In this document: piece after piece, positions 1 through 8,108 of the stretch
Layout of the letters: every line of letters starts with the position of its first letter
How positions within the stretch are numbered: position 1 is the stretch's first letter
Origin: Pseudonocardia sp. T1-2H
GTDB taxonomy: Bacteria; Actinomycetota; Actinomycetes; Mycobacteriales; Pseudonocardiaceae
Direction of reading: 5' to 3'
DNA: 64,000 nucleotides
Assembly: GCF_038039215.1 (NCBI RefSeq)
Contig: NZ_JBBPCL010000001.1
Coordinates: 2,976,001-3,040,000 of the forward strand
Made by a program: the position numbers and the translations under genes
Notes under the pieces: generated by a model
What the model was told of the DNA's origin: nothing
The model's database searches: none
Seen by the model: only the letters and a program-made list of their open reading frames with translations

Positions 1-37
1 CTCCTGTGACGACCGCGATCCCGTCGGCGATTCTCAT
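1..37 (-). CDS. Start of a short-chain dehydrogenase-like gene (partial)
   Basis: Only the first 12 codons lie in the window, reading MRIADGIAVVTG from an ATG at 37. The VVTG ending matches the first beta strand and the start of the TGxxxGxG cofactor loop of short-chain dehydrogenases. The gene would continue leftwards beyond the window, 43 bp after the transporter stop and on the same strand, so the two may form an operon. There is no strong Shine-Dalgarno sequence. The fragment is too short to be sure. Confidence 0.4.
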   Translation of the reverse strand, partial: MRIADGIAVVTG

Positions 38-80
38 GGGCCCGATTGTCGTCCCCGCCGATCTCCGGGACCGAGCGGGA

Positions 81-1016
81 TCAGCCGGGAGCGGGGTCCG
101 GATGACCGGCGGAGCTCAGGGAGTGCCCCTTGTCCTCGTCGATCTCGTGGAGCAGGTGCGCGCCGCGCGCGGTGATGAACACGATCCCGGCGATGACGAC
201 GACGGCGGCGAGGCACTCGCCCGCGAGCAGCGCCGGGGTGGTCTCCACCCGCTCGCCCAGCCAGAACGTGCCGATCAGCACGGCGACGACCGGGTCCACG
301 CTCGTGATGATCGCGACCGCGGAGGACACCACGCGGCCCTGCTGGAACGTGTTCTGGCTGAGCAGGAACCCGATGGGCCCCAGCACGATCACGCCGAAGA
401 GCGCGAAGTGGTGCAGCGGCTCGGTGAGACCCAGCCGGAGCTGCCCGGTGACGGCCTTGACCAGGCCGGCCGTGACCCCGTAGAGGATGCCGGTGGCCAG
501 GGCGAGGGCGAGCACCCGGGTCCAGTGCGGGGACGTGGCCGCGTAGATCAGGCACGCCGCCACCGCCGTGACCAGGGCGATCGCGAGCGGCAGCCCGGTG
601 GTGAAGTCCATCGACGTGGGTTGCCCGTTGGGCACCGGGCGGGCGAGCAGCAGGAACGCGGAGAGCCCGGCGGCGCAGAGCAGCGCGCCGAGCAGGATGA
701 GCGGGTCCGGGCGGCGGCGCGACATCAGGGCGGAGAACCCGGCCGCGAACACCACGCCCGTGACGAGCAGCGGCTGCACGATCGCGATCGGCCCGTACGA
801 GAGCGCGAGGACCTGCAGCGTGAAGGCGAGGATCGTGGCCACCAGCCCGATCAGCCACATCGGCCTGCGCAGCAGGTCCGTGAGGAGCTTCGGGCTGAGC
901 GTCGGCGCGACCTCGACCTCCTTGGTCGCCCGCTGCTGGGCGGCCGTGGCGAGGCCGAACCCGGCCGCCCCGAGGATCGCGGCGGGGACGGCGATGACCA
1001 ACATAGTGCCGTTCAT
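81..1016 (-). CDS. DMT-family (EamA-like) membrane transporter
   Basis: A predicted inner-membrane protein of 311 aa made of about ten hydrophobic segments, of the drug/metabolite transporter type. The first helix begins at residue 1 (MNGTMLVIAVPAAILGAAGF), and a cytoplasmic-type loop near residues 35-50 is rich in K, E and R. I chose the ATG at 1016 over an in-frame GTG at 1034 because AGGGGGG lies at a good distance upstream of the ATG. The substrate cannot be deduced. The gene is followed on the same strand by a probable SDR gene. Confidence 0.8.
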   Translation of the reverse strand: MNGTMLVIAVPAAILGAAGFGLATAAQQRATKEVEVAPTLSPKLLTDLLRRPMWLIGLVATILAFTLQVLALSYGPIAIVQPLLVTGVVFAAGFSALMSRRRPDPLILLGALLCAAGLSAFLLLARPVPNGQPTSMDFTTGLPLAIALVTAVAACLIYAATSPHWTRVLALALATGILYGVTAGLVKAVTGQLRLGLTEPLHHFALFGVIVLGPIGFLLSQNTFQQGRVVSSAVAIITSVDPVVAVLIGTFWLGERVETTPALLAGECLAAVVVIAGIVFITARGAHLLHEIDEDKGHSLSSAGHPDPAPG

Positions 1017-1056
1017 GTCCACCCCCCTGGTCACAAGCCCGACAACTACCGGGTTC

Positions 1057-3516
1057 TCACCTTTGTTGCATACCCCTCAACGACCCCTGGAGGCGAGGGG
1101 GTATTCCCTCGATCACGTCGAGGATCCCGTCGTCGGCGGTGATCCCCAGACACGTCCAGCGGCCCCAGTTGAGCGCGCCCACGGCCAGCCCCACACCCTC
1201 GGCCAGCGGCAACACCGGATAGACGGCGGTGATCAGCCCCCCGTGCAGATGGAGCGGACGGCGCGAACCGGGCATGACGGACGCGAGCAGGTGGAAGACC
1301 CGGCGGCCGTAGACGACCCGCACGAGCCGTCGCTGCAGCCACCTCGGCAGCGCCCCGAGCCCGGCGAGTACCGCCGCGGCCCCCTCGGGCTGCCCGGCCT
1401 GCGCCCCGTCGGCGACCGCGCGGCCGACGAGCGCGACGCGCTCCGCCGGGGTCATCGGCCCGGTGGGCAGTTCCACGGAGACGGCCGCGGTGCGGTTCCC
1501 GGCGGCGCGGCTGCCGACGCCGGCCCGGGTCCGCGTGGTCATCGGGACCATGGCCCGGACCCGCTGCGGGGCGTCCGGGCCCAGCAGGTGGTGCAGCGCG
1601 TCCGCCAGCACGGCCAGGACCAGCACCGTTGTCCCGACGCCGTGGGCCCGCGCGGCCCGGCGGATGTCGGCGCCGTTGAGCCGGACGCCGACCCGCCGGT
1701 GCCTCGGGCCCGACGACCGGCCGACCAGCGGGGAGCGGCCCGCCGGCCCCGCGGCGGCCAGGCTGGCGACCCCGCGCAGGACGGTCACCGCGTGCGCCAG
1801 CCGCGGGCCCGGGGTCGGCCGGGCCGGGGCCCCGCCACCGGTCCCGGCGCCCGGCGCGGCGCCCGCCCGCTCGTCCGTCAGCAGCCTGATCAGCGCGTCG
1901 GTGACGGCGAGCCCGTCCCCGAGGCTGTGGTGCACGCGCGCCAGCACGCCGATCCCGTCGCCGGCCGCGCCGACCTGCAGCTCCCAGCCCAGGGCGGGGT
2001 CGATCGGGGTGCCGAAGAAGTCGGTGACGGCGTCGTCCCAGGTCGCGTGCGTGCCGCCGGGCCCGACGGCCCAGACGTCCGGGCGGACGTGCCGCCCCGG
2101 GTCGGGCGCGTCGACGATCGTCCAGCGCAGGGGCGCGCCGAACGCCGCCGGCTCCAGCCGCCGGCACAGCAGCTCGATGCCGGGCGCCCGGGTCCGGACG
2201 AGCTCCCTCGTATGAGCGACCCAGTCCGTCCCGGCCGGGTCGATCTCCACCATCACCCGGGCCCCGACCTGCTGCGGCACCCGGGGCGTCTCGGCGTGCA
2301 GGAACAGCGAGTCCTGGGCACGGACGCGGTCCTCGGCGTGCTCGCGGGGATGCGCGAGCAGGGACCCCAGCGCCGCCACGTCCGCGGCGAGGTCCGCCCC
2401 GTCGAGCCGGGCCGCCAGGCCGCGCACGGCTCCGGCCCTAATCACGGGGTCGACGAGGGCGCGCACCGCGGCCCGCAGCGCGTCCGGCCCGTCGCAGATC
2501 GTCGCGAGCCCCGCGGCCGCGAGCGTCTCGGCGTTGGCGCGGCCGTGCCCCGGGACCGGGTCCGCGAGCAGCAACGGCCGGGCGCAGGCCAGTGCCTCCA
2601 GCGCGGTCGCCCCGCCGGCGTTGGTGACGACGGCGTCGCAACCGCGGGTGGCGGCTGCCGGGTCGTCGATCCAGTCGACGACGCGCAGCGCCCCGCCCCG
2701 CGGGTGCCGGCGGACGACCCGCTCGAGGCGGCGCCGCACGGCGGGGTTGCGGCCGGTACCGACGAGCGCGTCCGCCCCGGCGTCCAGCACCGCGGCGCAG
2801 GCGCCCGCCAGGTCGCCGAAGGCCATCGAGCCGAACGAGAGCAGGACCAGCGGCCGCGGCCGGGCCGGGCGATCGGGAGCCGGGGGTTCGAGGGGTGGGG
2901 TGAACCGCGAGGAGACCGGCAGCGCGGCCACCCGCACCCGGGCGCCCGGTGCGGCCCGCTCCAGCAGGGCCGCCCCGGCGTCCGTGCTGACCAGGTGCAG
3001 GTCCAGCGCGGCGTCCGCCCACAGGGGGTGCGGCGCCGGATCCGCGACGAGCGCGACGGCCGGGACCGCGAGCCGGCCGCGCCGGCGCAGGTGGGCGAGC
3101 CCCGTGATGCCCTCCGGGAAGGTCGCGACGACCAGGTCGGGCCGATGCGCGGCGATCTGCGCCGCGATCCCGCGCCCGCTCCACCGGCCGAGGACCGCGC
3201 GGGTCCCGGCCCGGAACGGCGGGACCCGCCAGAGCAGCCGGAAGTACAGCGCGTAGAGCCAGGGGAGGTGGCGGACGGCGCCCGCGTAGATCGCGCGGAA
3301 GACGGGCCCGGTGCCGCGGCCCATGCCCTCCAGGGTCTCGGTCCAGATCACCTCGACGCCCGGCCACAGCGCGCGGGCCCGCTCCTCGACGGCCCGCGCC
3401 GCTGCGTGGTGGCCCTCGCCGATGCTGCCGGTGACCAGCAGGATCCGGCCCGGGGCGGCCGGTGGACCCGGGGTCGCGGACGGGTCGCCCGGCACGGGAG
3501 TGATCTGTGTCGTCAT
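1057..3516 (-). CDS. Glycosyltransferase (MGDG-synthase/GT28 type) fused to WS/DGAT acyltransferase
   Basis: An 819-aa two-domain protein. Residues about 24-390 resemble the MGDG synthase/GT28 family, with the N-terminal GSIGEGHH loop at 30-37 and a C-terminal sugar-nucleotide region (TNAGGATALEAL, then DPVPGHG). Residues about 410-815 resemble wax ester synthase/diacylglycerol acyltransferases, with the catalytic HHSLGDG motif (HHxxxDG) at 529-535 and the C-terminal YPVLPLAEGVGLAV segment. Both domains look intact in one continuous frame. The fusion suggests glycosylation and acylation of one lipid, for example an acylated glycolipid, but this is inference. The gene is divergent, 47 bp away, from a second glycosyltransferase. 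Confidence 0.85.
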   Translation of the reverse strand: MTTQITPVPGDPSATPGPPAAPGRILLVTGSIGEGHHAAARAVEERARALWPGVEVIWTETLEGMGRGTGPVFRAIYAGAVRHLPWLYALYFRLLWRVPPFRAGTRAVLGRWSGRGIAAQIAAHRPDLVVATFPEGITGLAHLRRRGRLAVPAVALVADPAPHPLWADAALDLHLVSTDAGAALLERAAPGARVRVAALPVSSRFTPPLEPPAPDRPARPRPLVLLSFGSMAFGDLAGACAAVLDAGADALVGTGRNPAVRRRLERVVRRHPRGGALRVVDWIDDPAAATRGCDAVVTNAGGATALEALACARPLLLADPVPGHGRANAETLAAAGLATICDGPDALRAAVRALVDPVIRAGAVRGLAARLDGADLAADVAALGSLLAHPREHAEDRVRAQDSLFLHAETPRVPQQVGARVMVEIDPAGTDWVAHTRELVRTRAPGIELLCRRLEPAAFGAPLRWTIVDAPDPGRHVRPDVWAVGPGGTHATWDDAVTDFFGTPIDPALGWELQVGAAGDGIGVLARVHHSLGDGLAVTDALIRLLTDERAGAAPGAGTGGGAPARPTPGPRLAHAVTVLRGVASLAAAGPAGRSPLVGRSSGPRHRRVGVRLNGADIRRAARAHGVGTTVLVLAVLADALHHLLGPDAPQRVRAMVPMTTRTRAGVGSRAAGNRTAAVSVELPTGPMTPAERVALVGRAVADGAQAGQPEGAAAVLAGLGALPRWLQRRLVRVVYGRRVFHLLASVMPGSRRPLHLHGGLITAVYPVLPLAEGVGLAVGALNWGRWTCLGITADDGILDVIEGIPPRLQGSLRGMQQR

Positions 3517-3563
3517 CGGGTTCCTCGGCGTGCGGGGCGCGGGGAGCGCGCTAGTTTTCCGGG

Positions 3564-4691
3564 GTGGACGGGGATCCGGGGCGAGTGCTGGTGCTGTCCG
3601 CCCCGGTGGGCGAGGGCCACGTGGCGGCCGCCCGGGCGCTCGCGACCCGGATGCGGGCGCTCTGGCCGCAGGCCGAGGTGCGCGAGGTCGAGGGCACCGG
3701 CCGCGGCGGCCCCCGCCGGGACCGCTTCCTCCGCAGCAGCTACGCCGTCACCATGCGCCTCGCCCCGGGCCTCTACGGCCTCGGCTACGACCTCCTGGTC
3801 CGGCACCCGCGGTTCGCGGAGCTCTGCAAGGCCGTCGCCGCCGCCAGGCTCGGTCGCGCTCTCGCCCCGCTGGTCGAGGCGGAGCACCCGGACCTCGTCG
3901 TCTCCACCTACCCGATGATCTCCGGCGGGCTGGCCTGGCTGCGCCGCCGCGGCCGCATGGCCGCACGGACCGTCGCCGTCGTGACCGACGTGGCGGTGCA
4001 CCCGTTCTGGGTCTGGCGCGACGTCGACGAGACCTGGACGCTGCTCCCGGCCTCCCGCACCCAGGCCTCGGGCATCGCACCGGGCGCGGACGTGCGGGTG
4101 GCGCCCCCGGCCGTCGACCCGCGCTTTCGCCCGGGGGACCGGGCGGGCACCCGGGAGGCCCTCGGCCTGCGCCGGGACGCGTTCGTGGTGCTGGTGACGG
4201 GCGGCTCCCTGGCGTTCGGCAGCCTCGGCTCCGTCGTCGACGCGGTCCTGGCCGGCGACGACGGCGCCGGTCAGGTGCAGGCGGTGGTCCTGTGCGGGCG
4301 CAACACGCGGCTGAAGGCCCGGCTCGACGCCCGCGGCCTGCCCGCGGAGCGGCTCACGACCGTGGGTTGGACGGGTCGGGTGCCGGACCTGCTGACGGCC
4401 GCGGACCTGGTCCTCACGACGGCCGGCGGGATGATCGCGACGGAGGCCCTGGCCGTCGGGACGCCGGTCCTGTTCGCCGCCCCGATCCCGGGCCACGGCA
4501 GGGCCGGCGCGCAGATGACGGCGGACGCCGGGCTGGCGCTGGTCTGCCCGCGGCCCGCGGACGTCACCGGCGCCGTGCGCCGACTGCGCGCCGACGAGGC
4601 GGAACGGGAGAGGCTCGCGCGGCACGCGGCCGAGTTCGGCCGGGCGGACCTGGACACCGAACTCGCCGCGCTCGCGGCGCGGATGGGCTAG
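3564..4691 (+). CDS. MGDG-synthase/GT28-like glycosyltransferase
   Basis: A 375-aa protein related to the N-terminal half of the divergent fusion gene. It has the GEGH loop at residues 16-19 and a C-terminal donor-binding region with TTAGGMIATEAL followed by PIPGHG. The family transfers a sugar from a nucleotide donor to a lipid such as diacylglycerol. There is no acyltransferase domain here, so this copy is a stand-alone enzyme. The GTG start at 3564 has only a GC-rich leader and no clear Shine-Dalgarno sequence. It overlaps the convergent membrane protein gene by 4 bp. The acceptor is unknown. Confidence 0.8.
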   Translation: MDGDPGRVLVLSAPVGEGHVAAARALATRMRALWPQAEVREVEGTGRGGPRRDRFLRSSYAVTMRLAPGLYGLGYDLLVRHPRFAELCKAVAAARLGRALAPLVEAEHPDLVVSTYPMISGGLAWLRRRGRMAARTVAVVTDVAVHPFWVWRDVDETWTLLPASRTQASGIAPGADVRVAPPAVDPRFRPGDRAGTREALGLRRDAFVVLVTGGSLAFGSLGSVVDAVLAGDDGAGQVQAVVLCGRNTRLKARLDARGLPAERLTTVGWTGRVPDLLTAADLVLTTAGGMIATEALAVGTPVLFAAPIPGHGRAGAQMTADAGLALVCPRPADVTGAVRRLRADEAERERLARHAAEFGRADLDTELAALAARMG

Positions 4692-5386
4692 CCGACGCGC
4701 AGCTTCGGCTGCGGGACGCCGATCCGCAGGCCGATCCCCTCGCCCGCGAGCGAGCGGTGGAACCACCACAGCGAGAGGGCGATGCCGACCGTGACCATCG
4801 AGTACGACCCGGCGGTGGAGACCACCAGGAAGTTCCCGACCGTCTGGGTGGCCAGCACCGCGAGGGTGGTGGCGCCGTTGACCAGGAACACCGCCGCCCA
4901 GAGCAGCGACACGCGCTTGAAGAAGCGCTTCATCTGCGGATGCCGGGTGAGGGTGTCCGGGAAGGCGCAGAAGTCGTCCGCCAGCTTGGCCAGCAGGGGA
5001 CGCTCGAACCCGATCGTGACCAGCAGCAACCCGGCGAAGACGAAGTTCTGCACGGTGGGCTGCAGGAAGTAGAGGAACGCGCTGCCCGTCCAGAGGCCGA
5101 CCACGGTGCGGGCCACCAGCAGCGTCGTGGAGAGCCAGAGGACGGCCGGGATCCGCTCCCGCTTGACGACCCGCCGGCCGATCGCGAAGGCGGACCAGCT
5201 GAGCGCCCCGACGACCCCCGCGGTGAACCCGGACTGGGTGAACAGGATCCAGAACAGGGCGAGCGGGATGAGTGTCGACTCCAGCAGTGGACGCCCGGCG
5301 TGGCGCAACAGCGAGCCCATCGACGGCAGGTGGATCAGCGTCGCGCGGTGCTGCGGCGCGCCGGCCATCGTACTGGGCTGCGGCAT
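4688..5386 (-). CDS. VC0807-type integral membrane protein
   Basis: A 232-aa protein with about six hydrophobic helices (for example LIPLALFWILFTQSG near the N-terminus and FLVVSTAGSYSMVTVGIALS near the C-terminus). The pattern matches the VC0807-family of uncharacterised membrane proteins. I chose the ATG at 5386 because GAAGGGA lies six bases upstream; an open frame extends 25 codons further. No enzymatic motif is visible and the function is unknown. Confidence 0.7.
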   Translation of the reverse strand: MPQPSTMAGAPQHRATLIHLPSMGSLLRHAGRPLLESTLIPLALFWILFTQSGFTAGVVGALSWSAFAIGRRVVKRERIPAVLWLSTTLLVARTVVGLWTGSAFLYFLQPTVQNFVFAGLLLVTIGFERPLLAKLADDFCAFPDTLTRHPQMKRFFKRVSLLWAAVFLVNGATTLAVLATQTVGNFLVVSTAGSYSMVTVGIALSLWWFHRSLAGEGIGLRIGVPQPKLRVG

Positions 5387-5589
5387 CCGGATCCCTTCGT
5401 CGTCCGCCGCCGCCGGGGGGCCGGCGGGACGCGATGGCGGGAGTGTAGCGGCCCGGGTCACGGGGAGATAACGGGCTCGATGCCCGGTGTGACCCCTCCG
5501 TGAGGGTCGGCGCGGCTGCGCTCCCGGACGCCGTACGGCCGCCGGTCACGAGGGCGAATCCCCTCCTCACCCGGACGCCGGGACGGCGC

Positions 5590-6594
5590 TCAGGCGCCGG
5601 AGGCCGCGCGGAGGGACTCGCGCAGCGAGCCCATCGTCGCGAGGACCGCCGACGGCTCGTACCCGCAGTGCGCCATGCAGTTGGCGCAGCGCTCGTCCTT
5701 CCCGCGGCCGAACGCGTCCCAGTCGGTGTCCTCGATGAGCTCCTTGTAGGTCTTCACGTAGCCGTCGTCGAGCAGGTAGCAGGGCTTCTGCCAGCCCAGC
5801 AGCGAGTAGGACGGGATGGCCCATGCGGTGCAGGACAGGTCGACCTTCCCCTCCAGGAAGTCCAGGAACACCGGCGAGTGGTTGAGCCGCCACTTCCGGC
5901 GGCGGCCGCCGTCGAAGGCCTTCCGGAACAGCTCGCGGGTCTGCTCGACGCCCAGCCAGTGCTCCTGGTCCGGCGCCTTCTCGTAGGCGAACCCGGGGGA
6001 GATCTGCATGTTGTCGATCCCGAGGTCGTCGTTGAGGTAGTCGAGCACGTCGATGACGTCCTGCGGGGTGTCGGTGTCGAAGAACGTGGTGTTCGTGTTG
6101 ACCCGGAACCCGGCCGCCTGCGCCATCCTGATCGCGGCGACGGCCTGGTCGAACACGCCCTCCTTGCTCACGGACCGGTCGTGCCGCTCGCGCAGCCCGT
6201 CGATGTGCACCATCCACGCGAAGTTCTTGTGCGGGGTGAACCTGTGCAGGTGCTTGGGGAGCAGCACGGCGTTGGTGCAGAGGAAGACGATCTTGCCGAG
6301 GTCCAGCAGCCGCCGGACGATGACGTCGATCTCCTTGTGCATCAGCGGCTCGCCGCCGGCGATGGAGACCATCGGCGCACCGCTCTCGACGATCGCGCCC
6401 ACGGCCTGCTCGACGGGCATGCGCTGCTTGAGCAGGTGGGCGGGCTGCTCGATCTTGCCGCAGCCCGCGCACTTCAGGTTGCAGGCGAAGAGCGGCTCCA
6501 GCTCGACCAGGAGCGGGAACTTCTCCACCCGCTTGATCTTCTGCTTCAGCAGGTACGTGCCGAGCCGGACGGACTGGCGGAGGGGCATGGCCAT
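5590..6594 (-). CDS. hpnH: Adenosyl-hopene transferase, radical SAM enzyme HpnH
   Basis: A 334-aa radical SAM protein that adds a 5'-deoxyadenosyl group to hopene, the first step of extended (C35) hopanoid synthesis. The 4Fe-4S ligands are C38, C42 and C45 (CNLKCAGC), followed by a SAM-binding GGEP motif (SIAGGEPLMH). The start MAMPLRQ is typical of the family. A second cysteine cluster is near the C-terminus (ERCANCMAHCGYEPS). The gene lies 5 bp after the nucleosidase-IspH fusion, the last gene of the hopanoid operon, and is probably translationally coupled to it. Confidence 0.95.
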   Translation of the reverse strand: MAMPLRQSVRLGTYLLKQKIKRVEKFPLLVELEPLFACNLKCAGCGKIEQPAHLLKQRMPVEQAVGAIVESGAPMVSIAGGEPLMHKEIDVIVRRLLDLGKIVFLCTNAVLLPKHLHRFTPHKNFAWMVHIDGLRERHDRSVSKEGVFDQAVAAIRMAQAAGFRVNTNTTFFDTDTPQDVIDVLDYLNDDLGIDNMQISPGFAYEKAPDQEHWLGVEQTRELFRKAFDGGRRRKWRLNHSPVFLDFLEGKVDLSCTAWAIPSYSLLGWQKPCYLLDDGYVKTYKELIEDTDWDAFGRGKDERCANCMAHCGYEPSAVLATMGSLRESLRAASGA

Positions 6595-6599
6595 CGTGG

Positions 6600-8108
6600 T
6601 CAGCTCACTTCTCTCGGGAGGGTGAAGGTGATGTCCTCGGTCCCGGTGGTGGTCGTCGTCAGGACGGCGGGCCCCAGGCCGGACAGGCAGGTCACCAGCT
6701 CGTCGACGAGGTGCGGCGGCGCGGAGGCGCCGGCGCTGATCCCGATCCGCGCGGCCCGGGCGAGCAAGGCCAGGTCCAGCTCGTCGACGTCGTCCACGAG
6801 ACGGGCGGGGGGTCCCTCGCGCTCGGCCACCTCGGCGAGGCGCCGGGAGTTCGACGAGTTCGGGGAACCGACGACGAGCACGAGGTCGACGTCGGCGGCC
6901 ACGGCCCGGACCGCGCGCTGGCGGTTCGTCGTGGCGTAACAGATGTCGTCGCGCCGGGGCGCGGCGATCGCGGGGAAGCGGCCGCGCAGCACCGTGGCGA
7001 TGCGCTCGGCCTCGTCCACCGCGAGGGTGGTCTGCATGGCGTAGGAGACGCGCGCGGGGTCCGGCGCGGTGACGGTGCGGGCCGCCGCCTCGTCCTCGAC
7101 GACGACGATCGACGCCGGGGCCTCGCCGACGGTCCCCTCCACCTCCTCGTGGTCCGCGTGCCCGATCAGGAACACGGTCTCGCCGCGCGCGGTGTGCCGC
7201 CTGACCTCCGCGTGCACCTTCGCGACGAGCGGGCAGGTGGCGTCGATGACGGTGAGGCCACGGGCGTCGGCCTCGGCACGGACCGCGGGGGAGACCCCGT
7301 GGGCGGCGAGCACGACCGTCGCCCCCTCGGGGACCTCCGCGACCTCCTGCACGAACACCGCGCCGCGCTCGGTCAGCCGCCGGACCACGTGCGCGTTGTG
7401 CACGATCTGGCGGCGCACGTAGACCGGGGCGCCGAAGCGGTCGATCGCCCGGTCCACGATGTCGATGGCCCGCTCGACCCCGGCGCAGAACGACCGGGGC
7501 TCGGCGAGGACCAGCGTCCGCGGCCGGGCGGCGGCGAACCAGTCCCGCAGGACGGGAGCCGCCCGGCGCAGCGAGCGCAGCGCAGCGAACCCGCGGACCG
7601 GGGTACCCGGGCGGACCAGCGGCAGCGACGGCGTGTCGACCACGGCCCGGACCACGGCGAACGGCCCGCCGCCGGCCCCCGCGGCGAGCCACCCGGACTC
7701 CATGTCGACGGCCAGGGCGCCGGTCCGGGCGAGCTCGGCCCGGCGCGGCCCGTCGACGACCGCGGGGCTCGACACGACCGGCCCGACGTGCACGGCGAGG
7801 CCGAGCCGTCGCAACGCCCCGGCCAGCGCGCCCGCGGTGGGTACCTCGACCGGGCGGCGGCCGTCGACGAAGCGCACCTCGCCCGGGACGACCAGGTCGC
7901 CGGGCCGCACACAGGGCGCGAGCGCCCCCGCGACCCCCGCGACCAGCAGCGGTCGCGGCCCGGCCGCCGCGAGCCGGGCGGCCGCGGCGGAGGCCCGGGC
8001 GGGCCCCACACCCGACCGCACGACGGGGACCGCGCCGAGCCGTCCGTGCAGGGCGGCGCGTTCGACGCCGAGCGCGGCGACGAGGACAGGAGGTCCCAGC
8101 CCTCTCAC
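6600..8108 (-). CDS. ispH: Fusion of HpnG-like nucleosidase and HMBPP reductase IspH
   Basis: A 502-aa fusion. Residues 1-195 form a nucleoside phosphorylase/nucleosidase fold, with SGVGPARA at 32-39 and the VDMES active-site motif (DMES at 135-138). This is the role expected of HpnG, which removes adenine from adenosylhopane. Residues about 198-502 are 4-hydroxy-3-methylbut-2-enyl diphosphate reductase, the last step of the MEP pathway. Its three Fe-S cysteines are in SFCAGVERA (C208), IDATCPLVAKVH and DICYATTNRQ. The GTG start at 8108 overlaps the shc stop (GTGA). The linker contains no stop or obvious internal start, so it appears to be one polypeptide. Confidence 0.88.
   Translation of the reverse strand: MRGLGPPVLVAALGVERAALHGRLGAVPVVRSGVGPARASAAAARLAAAGPRPLLVAGVAGALAPCVRPGDLVVPGEVRFVDGRRPVEVPTAGALAGALRRLGLAVHVGPVVSSPAVVDGPRRAELARTGALAVDMESGWLAAGAGGGPFAVVRAVVDTPSLPLVRPGTPVRGFAALRSLRRAAPVLRDWFAAARPRTLVLAEPRSFCAGVERAIDIVDRAIDRFGAPVYVRRQIVHNAHVVRRLTERGAVFVQEVAEVPEGATVVLAAHGVSPAVRAEADARGLTVIDATCPLVAKVHAEVRRHTARGETVFLIGHADHEEVEGTVGEAPASIVVVEDEAAARTVTAPDPARVSYAMQTTLAVDEAERIATVLRGRFPAIAAPRRDDICYATTNRQRAVRAVAADVDLVLVVGSPNSSNSRRLAEVAEREGPPARLVDDVDELDLALLARAARIGISAGASAPPHLVDELVTCLSGLGPAVLTTTTTGTEDITFTLPREVS

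Noticed and set aside
1075..1110. Possible degenerate copy of the AEAAS repeat at the end of the acyltransferase fusion (GGTATTCCCTCG with a GGAGGCG nearby)
   Set aside because: Only short pieces match, in a different order, and the palindromic core is missing.
568..3918. A very long open frame (over 1100 codons) on the plus strand opposite the fusion gene
   Set aside because: It is Arg/Pro/Gly-rich without any family signature and lies antisense to clearly conserved coding sequence. Such frames are expected in DNA of this GC content.
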